Source: Climacium dendroides
Lineage: Eukaryota; Streptophyta; Bryopsida; Hypnales; Climaciaceae
DNA: 64,000 nt
Assembly (NCBI GenBank): GCA_950106755.1
Contig: OX467083.1
Location: forward strand, 35,769,029-35,833,028
Direction: 5' to 3'
Part shown: piece after piece, positions 43,700 to 55,364 of the stretch
How positions within the stretch are numbered: position 1 is the first letter of the stretch
Layout of the letters: each line of letters opens with the position of its first letter
Position numbers and translations under genes: made by a program
The notes under the pieces: generated by a model
What the model saw: the letters and a program-made list of their open reading frames with translations, nothing else
The model's database searches: none
What the model was told of the DNA's origin: nothing

Positions 43700-45927
43700 T
43701 TTTACACTAGCTCTATCACCGTTGGAAACGAGAAGAAACTTGCAAATTCTTCCACGCCCTCAACTGTTATCAAGGACACCCACACGCGCCATCAATCTAC
43801 AAAGTGCATTCGATGATGTCACTGATCGAATTGATAGTGAAGGATTAATCACAAACTTGGTTGTGGAGGAGGTCAACGTTGGTGGAACTGTCGATGATCG
43901 CACCGAACTTGGTTCTCGACAGCAGTTGGTTCTTCAAACGACTGAAATCACTAAAGCACAAGAAGAGAGAACTACTCCCACAAGTGCCGACAAAGGGTCT
44001 GTTGGACACCTACAAAACCAAGTTGCGGTACTTGGTAGCGACTCGGAAGACACGGATTCATTGAGCAGAAGCGGGGACGCGTTGCAAACACCACCGCAGT
44101 GTATTGGTGCCAGTTCACAAGGAAGGCTTTTTGATGGCAGTAGCGGCTGGACTACAGATTCGAGGGAGACAAATTGGATGCCAGACTACTCTGACTTTGC
44201 AGGTAATAATTCCTCCGATGAGAATAATTCTGATTGGGTCCTTCTTGATGACGAGGAATCTTCAAATAGTAACAACGAACCTTTCAATGTGGAGAGATAT
44301 CGCAAGTACACTTTTGTAGATCCACTCCAGACTGCTGCTTTAGAGAGAATTCAGTATTTGTATCGAGACTCGCAGTGGGACCAGACTCGTCCTATTCCTA
44401 ATTGGTGACAGGGAGACATTCTAGGGTCCATTTCCTGGGCCTACCCAAAGACACACTAGAAACAAGCCATCACCAAGATCCTTTTTCGACCGGTGGTTCA
44501 CAAACGCATGCGTGGATCGAATTGTCGAAGAAACAAATGCGTACGCGCGTCAGAACTGCACTAATGTAGCTGATCCCAGACGTCGTGGTAAACTAGCGGG
44601 GACAAATGCGGGCCCAGGCTGGACTCCAACCACGAGATTGGAGATTTGTGCTTTTTTTGGAGTTACTATACTCATGGGCTTGAAGCACTCACCGTCAATC
44701 CGGGATTATTGGCACGAGGACATCTTCTGGCGTTGTGGGGTCATTCCGAAGGTTTTCTCCCGCAATCGTTTTGAAAGTCTATTGCGGTGCATTCACTTGT
44801 CAGATAATAGTATAGCATGTCGAAACAAAACAGACCCCCAATATGATAAACTGTACAAGGTGAGATGGTTGGTGGAGCATTTTGTGGTAGTGTCGCAGGC
44901 ACTTTATAACCCTGAGAAATGGGTGGCATGCGACGAAGTGATGGTCACGTACAGAGGCTTCCGGTCCCCTTGCCGTCAATACATGCCAACCAAACCAACG
45001 CGGTATGGTTTTAAAATTTGGGCTGCAGTGTGCTCCGAGTCGACTTATATTTGGAACGTGATTCCATACTTAGGCAAGTGACCTGGAGAATCAAAAACTG
45101 GCTTAGCTGACCGCGTTGTGCATGGCTTGACAGCTAGTTTGTAGCATCGAGGCCATGCTGTATGTGTGGACAATTATTTTTGCTCCCCCACTTTGTTTGA
45201 TGGTTTACTCCAACGGGGAATTTTCGCCACTGGTACTGTAAAAGGACGCCGTGTTGGCATTCCCACTGCTCTTACGGGATTGAAGAAGGGTGATCATCCA
45301 CGATCCACCCTTTTTTGGGCCACTCATTCAAGTGGCAGAATGGCTACCAATGTCTGGTACGATTCGAAACCTGTGGCGTTTTTGAGTACATTTGCCAATC
45401 CTACAAGGGCAGCTGTTGCTCATCGGTGGCTCAAGGGAAAACGGGAAGAAATCTCCACTACACCGCAGTAAGTGGAATACCAATCTTTCATGCACGGCGT
45501 GGATCTTGTTGACCAAATGCGTGGTGATTATACAACCCAATTCCATAGTAATAAATGGTGGCATAAATACTTGATGTTCATTGTTGATTCCGTGCTTCAC
45601 AATTCGTGGGTTTGCTACCGGCATGATCGACGTGCAAGGGGAGGCAGGAAAGTGCATAGGGTAGATTTCATGTACGAGGTAGCGTTCGGGCTGATTATGC
45701 CAAAGATCAGGTTGCCTCGAACTAGTACCAATTGGAATCGGAACCCGAGTACCCTGCACTACCTCCAGACACACCCACAACTTCGATGCCGCTGCTGTGT
45801 TTGTAAGCGGAAGCAAGCTGGATATTGCCTTGCGTGTGGATTCGTATTTCAATGCCAAGATCCTTGCTTTACAAAGGTCCATTCTTCAAAGAAATGGGCT
45901 TGCGAATCTGTTGTACGCATTCCCTAG
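43700..45927 (+). pseudogene. piggyBac transposase (DDE_Tnp_1_7), decayed
   Basis: A + strand protein of about 740 codons can be read with one frameshift near 44400 and in-frame stops near 44422 (TAG), 45079 (TGA), 45139 (TAG) and 45469 (TAA). The N-terminal part is acidic (DDEESSNSNNEPF, 44250-44290). The catalytic domain follows: RNKPSPRSFFDRWF (44460), WVACDEVMVTYRG (first Asp, about 44920-44960), VCVDNYFCSPTLFDGLL (second Asp, 45157-45207), FMHGVDLVDQMRGDY (third Asp, about 45487-45530) and VDSVLHNSWVCYRH (45580-45620). It ends in a Cys/His-rich finger, CRCCVCKRKQAGYCLACGF ... CFTKVH (45790-45890), as in piggyBac transposases. The enzyme acts in the nucleus on TTAA targets. The catalytic residues are all visible, so decay is recent and by point changes. 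Confidence 0.9.
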
Positions 45928-45983
45928 CGGCCCAGTCATAACTTACTAATTGTGTTTTTTTGTTGTTCTTTGTAGTGTGGATT

Positions 45984-46124
45984 ATGGCAACGAGCCCTAT
46001 ACCAGAGCCTGGTTCACTCAATCGCAGCGGGAGGCGTGCTCGTGTGAAGACACCTCATTTTGAGCCGCGTTACCAATCGAATTTCTGGGTAGCTTCACCA
46101 CTAAGAACTCCAATTTCGGACTGA
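45984..46124 (+). CDS. small ORF after the piggyBac transposase
   Basis: A 46-codon frame (MATSPIPEPGSLNRSGRRAR...) follows a polypyrimidine tract ending TTTGTAG at 45976, with a branch-point-like TTACTAAT at about 45943. It may be a 3' exon spliced to the transposase, or a separate short peptide. Ends at TGA 46122-46124. Confidence 0.3.
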   Translation: MATSPIPEPGSLNRSGRRARVKTPHFEPRYQSNFWVASPLRTPISD

Positions 46125-46992
46125 CGCGGTAGTTTGTCTTCTTCAAAACAGCACCTAGTCTCCTGTTGTGTCGTGTCTTCGACTGTAAGTAGGACCGACT
46201 ATGGTAGGCAGGTAGGGCCAATTTTGTTCTGTTGTCCACACAGAGTCATTTTCGATTGAGGGTGCAAGGTATTTTGAAATTAGGATTTGGCTGTGTATTC
46301 GAATTCCTCTGTCATGAGCGGAGAAATTTTGGAACATTTCTCGTGTATCGCAGCATTCGGCACTTTCTTGCAAAACTGAATTTGTCACCCCAAAATTTTG
46401 ATTCGGACTGAATCGATGACCTCGAAATTTTGATATTGGCATGTATTTTAGTTGTCTATGGTCGTCTTGCTACCTCCGTTGCTTGAATGATGTCGATTGG
46501 TGTGATTCCAGCCTCCTTGTCTCGTATCTGCCGCGCTCAAAGCGTCCGGGCAATTCCCAGTCATAAGGACAACCCCTGCCATTTTGTGCCGGTCACGTGT
46601 GTGATGCTTTTCGCTTTTCAATTCTTCCCTGCCTTCCGTTTTCAAGTGCTTTGTGCCAATTTTTGATCTATATGCTCGCTTTATTGCCCTTGTTGAATGA
46701 TTTGGTCCTTCTTACCAATTGACACCCTCAAACCGCCCGCAATCGGTCGAAATTTGCACGCAGCTCGCCATCTCGCAGTTGTTGCGACTTCAGAATCTCA
46801 TTGGAATTTCATATAATGTGCCGCTCAGTTTTCAATTCCACAACGTAGTTAGCATCGCCTCCTTGTTGACGGTAGAACCCAATGTTAGATTCATGAAATT
46901 CTATCGAACCAGTTGTAGGAGTGCTGATTCTTGAACGTTAGTTTGAGTAGCGCTAGTTTTTAGCAAACGGGGCCTGGGCGGATTAGGATTAA

Positions 46993-48250
46993 ATTTGGAG
47001 GGATGGCAGGGTTTTTGCTTCTTTTTGTCAAAACTGGAAAAATTTTGCCCCCCAAAAGCCATTGCTAACCATTGTTGTGTTTACTAGTTGGGTGTTGCTT
47101 TACAACCATGTAAAGTAAAACAACCCATTGTGGTCAAAATGAGGAGTTTGACATCATCTTGTTGTTGAAATTTTTCAATTTTTTTCCCACATTATTATAA
47201 GTGTGAGAAACAACAAGTACAATTGAAATTATATTTTTTTTGACAAAGTATGGATTTGCTAGGAATTTTTGAAGTGTTTAGTGCATCATGGACCAAATGA
47301 GTTTGTAGACTACCCCCATAACCAATAAAATCTGAATCCATAATGCTCATCTTACTACCTAATGCAGTCACAATATTTTCTATCATGAAAGGCCTAAAAA
47401 GTCAATTTTTACAATGAATTTCACATTGAAAAGTTAGAAGTTCCTAATGAGGTCATTGTTGACTCCATTACTATCATATAAGACATGCATTGTGGCCCAC
47501 ATCTTACATACTGAAAAAAATCACAATGGGATCATTTCCTAGGTAACCACTATGGGTCATTTGATTGCAATGGTTTTTTTTACTTTATATACAAATAGAA
47601 ATTCAAATTCAAATTTATATGGTATAGGTCTTATTTTGTAGAACTCCGTGACTTTGTCATTGATCAACCAACATTGTGCTAAGATTTGTGACACTCATGG
47701 TTAAGCATCACTTATGTGATTTTGAATTTTGTTAGTATTGTCTTCCATTATGCAATTTAATTATACCTTCAAAAAATTATTTATTTTCCTAACGAATCTT
47801 TTCTTTAGTCAAACACACCTCAAGTATGGGTGGTGCAATTCTTTCCAGTGGTGAGGATTTTAAATTTAAAATGAGGTTCTTAAGGTTGTAATTTTTTTTG
47901 AATGCTTTTAAATCTTGGTAATATTTCCTTGTTGCTTTTTTCCAGTATGATATAAAAAGTTTATACTATATGAGTCTGATACATGTTTGTCTTATTCAAA
48001 AGGTTATGAATTGATTACCTCAATTATATTGATTGGTGCATGAGGTGGCTTAGTGATGGCGATGAATGTCTAAAAGGAATATATGAATATATAAAACAAA
48101 ATTAAAAATTTGATTATGCTTACCATGTCAAGAATTTTATTAGCAATTCTAGAGGATGAAGATGCACCAAAAGGATGAGTGTTCAAGCAATATATAGACT
48201 TCAAGCATATATAATAAAGGTTGAAATATTTGCAATTTGAGAATGTGTGT
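46993..48250. other. AT-rich, no gene seen
   Basis: Nothing recognised between the piggyBac right end and the next MITE. Confidence 0.4.
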
Positions 48251-48253
48251 TCT

Positions 48254-48424
48254 CACTACAAGAGAAAGGGGTGTTTTAAATAGTGTCCTAGACATCACGT
48301 CTTTTAAGTAACGTCTTTTAAGTAAGGTTTTAAGTAAAATTTTACTAAAAAGACAGTCTTAAAAGACGTTACTTAAAAGACATGATGTCTAGGACTACTT
48401 AAAACACCCCTTTCTCTTATAGTG
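48254..48424. mobile_element. CACTA-type foldback MITE with TCT duplication
   Basis: Begins CACTACAAGAGAAAGGGGTG and ends CCCCTTTCTCTTATAGTG; TCT lies at 48251-48253 and 48425-48427. Arms (GTCCTAGACATCACGTCTTT) fold back around 48335. CACTACAAGA is the classical plant CACTA end. Confidence 0.9.
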
Positions 48425-48427
48425 TCT

Positions 48428-50239
48428 CAAAGCATTGGTTTAGACATAGTATTCACAACTTGAAGATTATGACACTTAAGAATATGTGCTTTCAAAGCAT
48501 TGTTTTAAACATAGTCTTCGTAATTTAAGGTTGCAACACCCTACAAACATCGATTATTGCATATAAAAAACTATTCAATCCAATTTAATCTATAGATCCA
48601 AGCTACTAATCACTCTTATTGAGTGTGCATCAATAGACAAACAATTTGTAGAATCTAAAGCATTTTTGAAATTGAGTAGATGATAAAGAGTCTTTACAAC
48701 TAACAAAGTACAATTTGAACAAAGAAGTCATAATACCCGATTATGTGGACAAACTACGTAATTGCACTTGAAAACCTAATTACAAAATACAAATTTTCTT
48801 GCAATAGTTTACGTACGTGAGGATTCAAGGCTAGAAGGAAAAAAAGATTCTTGCATTAGATGTGGCTAATTTGAATTGAACGATGCGTGTTTCTAGTATA
48901 TAGTAGTATGCAATCTACTTTTCAAATGGGATGGTGCCCTTTCAAATGCACAATGACTTGATGAACTAGGCAATGGTGGGAAATGGGGAGCTCTGTAACC
49001 TTAGGTCTGTAATCGTATCCTCCTTTCAACAATTGTTCATTGTGTACGAAGGTTTGAAATCATTCCTTTGAGTAGTTGGTAGATTGAAGGAGATGTTGCA
49101 CCTTTGTAGGACATTTCATGAAAAAAACATGTACATTCAATTCAAAGACTTGGCAAACGGTAGTACCTATTCCCTTGTTTGCTTTAAGTTTGAATGGATG
49201 TTGGAGGCAATCATGCATGGGTAGCTGAGGACTTGTCCTCTTCCCTTCTTCGTTCAATATATAAAGGTAGTGGAATTATTGCTCTCTATACAAGTTTTTG
49301 ATTTTGATTTCTTTGAAGTAAAAATTCAATTCCTCCATGGTTTGCTTGATAAAGACTACATATTGTATTTGCCATACCCTATTGGAGCCGACATCCCTGA
49401 CATTGAAAGTGCTCAAGGAGTATTTCTTCATTACATTTTTTGGAGGCACGTTGCTTACATTTTTCAGTGGAAGAGTCAACAAAGTAAAGGATTTGCTTTG
49501 AAAAATTCCCAATATATCCAATTACATACTTCACTACCATATCAACCTGTGAGGTTGGCTAAATATTTGATGCCAAACAAAAGCCTGTGGCACTTGTATC
49601 TAAGAATGGAGATTTAGGCAATAAAAGTCTTCTTGATGTTTTCTAGAATTTACCTTTCTCAAGCGGAATCAATGGTGCTTTAGATATTCTTGTGGGCAAT
49701 GTGTAGTATCCCTTCTAAGGTATTCAAAAACATTAACAAAGTTGTTGAAGAAGAGGTTAGGACCCTACTAGTGACTACCAATTGGGCAACCTTCACAATG
49801 ATTCATGAGGTCAAATAGAATAATGCAAGAGACATAAGTTGCATCAACCTTGAAAATAATACATTGTATCATTCTCTAGTGAGTCCACTAAGATTATAGG
49901 CTAGTTTTTCAATTTGTCATTTGGGACTCATAGTTTTCTTTTGTTTTTCATTTTTACATTTTAAGTTACTTAAGTTTTATACATCAAAATTTCAAAAAAG
50001 AATAATAAACCAAAATAAGTATGATATATACATTAGGAAAAATTTGAACTTTGAAAAAGGCTGTTTGACTTTCCAAGTAGAGGAGAAAAAAACTTTTAAA
50101 AATTGAAAATTAAAAAAAAAAAAAAAAAAAAAAAAATTGAAATCACCAATCTAATGGGACAATACTAATGCCATGCCAATTTTTTTCTATAATTGCATTG
50201 TTGCCATGCAAACTAGCAGCTTTCTATAGGGTTCAAATT
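48428..50239. other. AT-rich, no certain gene
   Basis: A 115-codon + frame at 49270-49617 contains EVKIQFLHGLLDKDYILY, faintly like the DVKTAFLHG-type motif of Ty1/copia reverse transcriptase, but the flanks do not confirm it. An A25 run is at 50112-50136. Confidence 0.3.
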
Positions 50240-51745
50240 TTTGGCAATGCTAATGTATTATTTGATCCATAGTAGAGTAGAACACCTAAAATACTTTAAA
50301 ATCTTGAATGTATATAGATTAAAAGACTAGAAATAGTAAAAATATAGAATACTTTGTAAATACCTCTCGGAATGTCTAACCCTACTCAATATGTGACAAT
50401 TTATAGCTAAAATGGTTTGAGTGAACCACAAAGGAATCCTTAAGCCATTCCCCAAAGATAAGTTTCAAGTTTTCTTATTATTTCAAGAAAAGTAGAAACT
50501 TCAATTGTTAATTTGGAAGCTCCAAAAACTCATAATGTACCAAAGGACAACATCTAAGGCAAAAGCAGGGTGTTTTGGAGTTGAAATCACATAAGAAATC
50601 CAATGGCAAACTTGGTTTGTCAAAATTCCTCTCTATATGAAAGATTTTTTGGTTACCAATAATTAAAGGAGATAGTAGGATTTCAATCTTCTTCAAATGT
50701 GCAAGATAAAATATAAACTTATATATATTTTATAGGATTCTATGAGGGGTTCCATAAAAATTTATAAAATCTTTTGACTTGCAGAAGCTCCCTTTTTAAA
50801 CAGTCCACCACTTTAACCAACAATAGAAAATTTCTAGAATTTACCAAAATTGCAATAAAATCTAAAAAAAAAATTAGGATAGCTTATTTTATAATAGTTA
50901 TGCATCCTAGCAAGTTTCAAGACAAATACACCAATAGATACCAACAAATACTTGAATTGGCAAGATTCTCCAATTCAGACAAAATTGAACAAATTCATAG
51001 AGTTGATTGACATTTTGAAAGTATATAAAGGCATAACATGGTTGAAGAAAGTTTTCTTTACTTCCACGCATCTTCCAAATAATATAGACTAATCAAATTC
51101 TTCAAAAAAAAAAAAATTCAAGTTTTGAATTTTTATCCTATTTTTTTATTGAACTTTGCTCTAGCTTTTTGCAATTGTTTTATGATGGAAAAGGAAATAG
51201 GATTCTTGTCCTCTAAAATTGGCTTTCAATGGCACAATCCATTTGTGCTTTGGAGTCTTTTTCCTAAATTTTAAAGTTTGAACCATCATAGATGTAGGAT
51301 ACTTCAAAAAATTAAATTAAAACTAGTACACCTTGAATTACCACTAGTTAAGAAAGAGGGAGGGGTGTCCTTGAGAAAAGTGTATACACTACTAGAAAAT
51401 TCAGATTTTTTGTTGATTTGGACGTGTTGATCATCAACACTTTTTTGTTGATTTGGATAGAAATCTGTTGATTTGGACAAAAATCAACAGAAAAGTGTTG
51501 ATGATCAACACATCCAAATTAACAAAAAATTTGAATTTTCTAGTAGTGATAGGGGCACTACTCTCCCTCTCAAAACACCATGTATTGGGGTCCCTTCAAA
51601 CCTTGCATTTTCTTTGTTCTAGAATATGTAATTTTGTACTAACTATTTGTATTATTTTTTTGTATTAACCTTTAAGTAACCCTAGAACAAGCCCCTCATA
51701 CCATGGCAATTCCACTTGTGAGGGCCCTCTCATGTCTTCCTTTTT
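50240..51745 (+). repeat. dispersed repeat R, copy 2
   Basis: Diverged copy of 28750-30190, same orientation. It is interrupted by the CACTA MITE at 51387-51548; copy 1 shows the corresponding uninterrupted sequence near 29850. Confidence 0.68.
51387..51548. mobile_element. CACTA-type foldback MITE with ATA duplication
   Basis: CACTACTAGAAAATTCAGAT to the inverse end ATTTTCTAGTAGTG; ATA lies at 51384-51386 and 51549-51551. The arms contain GTTGATCATCAACAC, itself a short palindrome, so several folds are possible. Confidence 0.9.
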
Positions 51746-51887
51746 GTTTTCACATCCATTTTTTTGGCAAAAATTATTAAACTAAAGGGGTTTGGGAAAT
51801 CTCAAGAAGCAAAGCCTGAATTTGAATTTTTTTTTCTACAATTGCCAAATCAACCTCTTCTGCTGTTGGATCTTATAATGCTAGATC

Positions 51888-52037
51888 CACTACTAGAAAA
51901 TTTCATTTTTTTGTTGTTTTGGTCACGTTGATCCGGTCAAAATCTGACAGAAATCTGTTGGTTTCAACAGATTTCTGTCAGATTTTGACCGGATCAACGC
52001 GACCAAAACAACAGAAATACAAAATTTTATAGTAATG
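51888..52037. mobile_element. CACTA-type foldback MITE, one end degenerate
   Basis: Left end CACTACTAGAAAATTTC as in the previous MITE. The arms (GATCCGGTCAAAATCTGACA and its inverse) are nearly perfect around 51960. The right end is eroded (TATAGTAATG). ATC occurs before the left end and shortly after the right end. Confidence 0.82.
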
Positions 52038-52239
52038 TAGATCTTGTATAGCCATAAGAACGTTCACAAGAAGAAGTTGGACCTTATTGACCACCAAGAC
52101 AACCTTATGTAGAGCAATGATGGTCAGTATTTTTTTTCTAATGATTTGGTGCAAAATTGCACCAAATTTTTTGGCCTGCCACCACGCCTATAGAAAAAAA
52201 AAATGAAAAAACCTTGTTAATCACCAGAAAACTTCAAAT

Positions 52240-52490
52240 TAAAAAAAAATTGGATGAAATCGCCAAATTGTGGATGAAAATAGAAATATGGATATGTGAT
52301 ATGTACTAATTTGATGCTTTTTATTCATTATGTAGATGAATGTTGAAATTTGGGGCACCACTATTACATTTAATATCGTCACTATGGCACTTCGTAGAAA
52401 ATGAAAAAAAACAAAACTAATGATGGAATGAAAACTTTCAACATAATACTTAGGCCTTGGTGATCTTATTGTTATTGTAAATTGGATGTG
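52240..52490. repeat. diverged relative of 15776-16090
   Basis: See 15961-16090; the similarity covers AAATCGCCAAATTGTGG to TGGCACTTCGTAG. Confidence 0.5.
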
Positions 52491-52734
52491 TTGGGCCGGC
52501 AACCAAGAAGTGACATTTCAAGAGTATTTTGACAGTTTCAATGATGATCAATACTATTGTATGGTTATACCTTGTTATAGCTATTGTTAATTGCATCCTC
52601 AAATTTTTCCAGATGGAATAATGCTCTTTTTGAAACTTGTTTGAATAGATAAGGTGGATGATAAGGAGAGCACCTTTTTTTCCCTCATACTATGTTTTGA
52701 GAGTTGTGTACTTGAAGAAAAGGAGAAACTTGTG

Positions 52735-53290
52735 TATGTTTTGAATTGTAATGAAATATCGTGAGCATGTTATTTCTATTGTGATTTCAAAAATGTATGA
52801 TTTGCTTTATTTTGAGGTGAAATGTGAAAGAAATTGGGTTATAATGTTTTTGGTTTTAAGATTTGAGTGAATTGTCTATTAAATTATTAGTTTTTTATGA
52901 AGTTATCAAACTCTTAGTTTGGAGTTAAGTAGTGAAAGTTTTTGGAAGTAAAATAGAATTGAGTTTCCATTGAATTAAAGAGAGGGAACTTTGATTGGAT
53001 ATAATAGTCAAACAATAAGAAATTTCAATTTGAGATTTGGAGGGTTAATCGATATTATGTTAATTTTCTAAAAAGTTATCACTCTTAGTTTGGAGTTATG
53101 AAGTTAGAGATATGAATTTAGAAGTAAAGTAGTGATAAATTGTCACTAAATTGATGAGAGGAAACTTTAAATGGCTATAAATGTTGAAAAATAAGATTTT
53201 TTATTTGAAATTTGAAGGACTTGTAGAAATTTGTGTATTAGCTTTTTGAAAAGTTATTATAGTCTTGATTTGGAGTTTTGGAACGGTTTT
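52735..53290. repeat. degenerate tandem repeat, about 170-180-bp unit
   Basis: CTCTTAGTTTGGAGTTA recurs at 52911 and 53092 and as GTCTTGATTTGGAGTTT at 53262, with further matching text between (GAGGGAACTTT / GAGGAAACTTT, AATTTCAATTTGAGATTTGG / TTTTATTTGAAATTTGAAGG). Confidence 0.7.
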
Positions 53291-54136
53291 GGAGTGGCTA
53301 TAGTACTCATTAAGTATTGGATATACCTTCAAAGTATTTTATGCAAATTACACACAATTGATATTACTTCTATACAAATTTATGATATTTAATTTGATTT
53401 TTATAACACTATATGAGGATCATACAAATATTTATATAACTTGATATATTATACAAGATATATTTGAATAGAAATACAACTTGATATACTGTACAAGGTA
53501 TATATGAGTATGGATACGACTTCATGCATTATATAAAATATATATATGAATACAAATACAAATACAACTCATATATATTATATTTGTATGATTATACTAT
53601 ATTCTATATTTATCACATGAATATTGGCATACATCTCTCCATACACACTATATATAAAATAATGAACATATGTATGTGGAATACATCAATTGTATTTTTT
53701 TTTCCCTTCATATCTTGAACCAAATCTAGTTGCAGCTAGAAACTCAATGTTTTTCTAAGACAAACCCTTTCTACCCCAACAAATATTAATATTGATATGG
53801 TTTTTTTTGCACATAATGTATTAAAAATTCACAGTAATGTGATTTGTCCAACATTTTTTTTAAAACAACTGTCTGAAAATAATATGTTTTTCAAATATTA
53901 TAAGTATCGATGGAGGCCCCCTCTCCGAGACGTCCCCCAGTCCCCACAAACTCACCTGCGAAGTCCTCTTGAGTCTTGAGCTAGCGACTACGTACCCAGT
54001 CGTTCTTAAACAGCACAGTTCGTGTGGGGCAAGGTACCACCTTAAGTTGCGTAAGCTAGCGACAGATTGATCGCGACACGCTACCATTACAGATCCAAGT
54101 TTCCCACACCAAATCAAATCAAATGGTCCCAGACTG
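53291..54136. other. very AT-rich, then transition to gene-like DNA
   Basis: 53300-53680 is full of TATAC and ACAAATAC short repeats. From about 53910 the composition becomes even; no gene is called before 54137. Confidence 0.45.
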
Positions 54137-54406
54137 ATGGCGTATGATGGGGAGCTGGAGTGTAATTGCAGCATTCGATCGATCATGGACGCACACGCTC
54201 GTCGCTTGCTGTGCCGTGTGGAACGGAGTTTCGAAACTCTCATGTCGATCCGATGGTTGCCATGGCTCACGGGTGGCGTGGGAATTGCAATTGGCTTTCT
54301 TATATTCAGCGCCACGCTGCCTGGTCATGGTGCTGATCGATCGAGTGGGTCAAAATTAATTCCAGGGCGGCCGCACAGGATTTTTGAAGAATTCCTTAGT
54401 CAATGA
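54137..54406 (+). CDS. possible small membrane protein
   Basis: An 89-codon frame starts at ATG 54137 and ends at TGA 54404-54406. A Cys-containing N-terminal part is followed by one likely membrane segment, WLTGGVGIAIGFLIFSATLP (about residues 45-64), then a polar tail. Base composition is like that of the ABA4 exons just downstream. I do not recognise a family. A minus-strand frame overlaps it, and a second + strand frame covers much of it, so it could be a chance frame in the ABA4 upstream region. Confidence 0.3.
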   Translation: MAYDGELECNCSIRSIMDAHARRLLCRVERSFETLMSIRWLPWLTGGVGIAIGFLIFSATLPGHGADRSSGSKLIPGRPHRIFEEFLSQ

Positions 54407-55364
54407 TAGAATAGGATCAGATACACAAGGATTAATGGAATTTGGACACAGAAGGACTTTGGTCCAATTTCCGTAGACACAAAAGGACATTTGTGCAATT
54501 GCCATATTGGATTTTCCCTGTGTGCGCGGATTCTCCTAGCTCGTGGGAATTGTTACCGGAAGTCTCGCAATTGTTGGGTTCAGCTCAGCTTGCATGAGCA
54601 TTGCGAAATCGATACTTCTTCCGGTATCGGATCGGAGGATTTGCGGTAGCCATGAAAGGTACTCGTTTGTTTCTGATCATCGTCGCCCTCTTGCTCACAT
54701 CTCTCTGTCTGAAATGACCTCCGCGGTTTAATCCATATATCTGAGATCGTTACTAGATTGCTGGAGTTGCCAGATGATGATTAACTGCGGGAGGGATTGG
54801 CATGGAAACTTCAGTCACGCTAGTGCGTTCTTTTTGTTGTTGTTATCATCCTTTGTTCTCGTCGTTAAAAGCTGTAATTGCAACCCTAATCTCAGATGAA
54901 TAGTCCCATTTGGATGCCGTCAGTCAGTGATTTCTTTTGGGGATTGCAGCTATGGCATATTCGTCATGCGCTACGATGCGGTTTGTCGCTTGTCAGCCTC
55001 TGCAGGTGCGCCTTCTTGGGCTTAGTTAGCTTGGATTCAATCTTTAATTTCCGCATCCCTGAAGCTAGGACCTTTCATATTCTATAAAATTAATATTGAA
55101 ACAGTGCACACACATGTTAAAAAATGTCTCGAAAGTGGCATGTCTACGATACAGGGTGTGAAATGCAGTCCATGGCGTGTCAATTTTTAAAACGGTTGAC
55201 AATAATGCTGCCGCGGAGGTCATTTCAGACAACTGAAGTGTCAATTTTATACAATACCTGTAGGTCTCGAAATACTGTACAAGTGCGAATTCTCAGTGGG
55301 CAAGCAATAGAATTGGAAATGTTCCTCAATCAATTGCTGCAACGCGGTTACCTGGTGTGAGGAT

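Larger units (their letters stand above)
41233..46988 (+). mobile_element. piggyBac transposon, full length, decayed
   Basis: TTAA flanks the element at 41229-41232 and 46989-46992. Ends are CCCTAAACCGCCCAAGGGG and, inverted, TCCTAATCCGCCCAGGCCCC, matching at 12 of the first 14 bases. Inside are a piggyBac transposase remnant on the + strand, extra upstream reading frames and a 735-bp insertion. The interior is less AT-rich than both flanks, as expected for a recent arrival relative to the surrounding repeats. Confidence 0.88.

Noticed and set aside
45328..45882. 184-codon minus-strand frame
   Set aside because: Shadow of the transposase C-terminal region, whose + frame carries the expected catalytic and finger motifs.
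49270..49617. Possible Ty1/copia reverse transcriptase fragment
   Set aside because: Only one short stretch (KIQFLHGLLDKD) resembles the family; neither the upstream motif nor the later YVDD-type box could be found.
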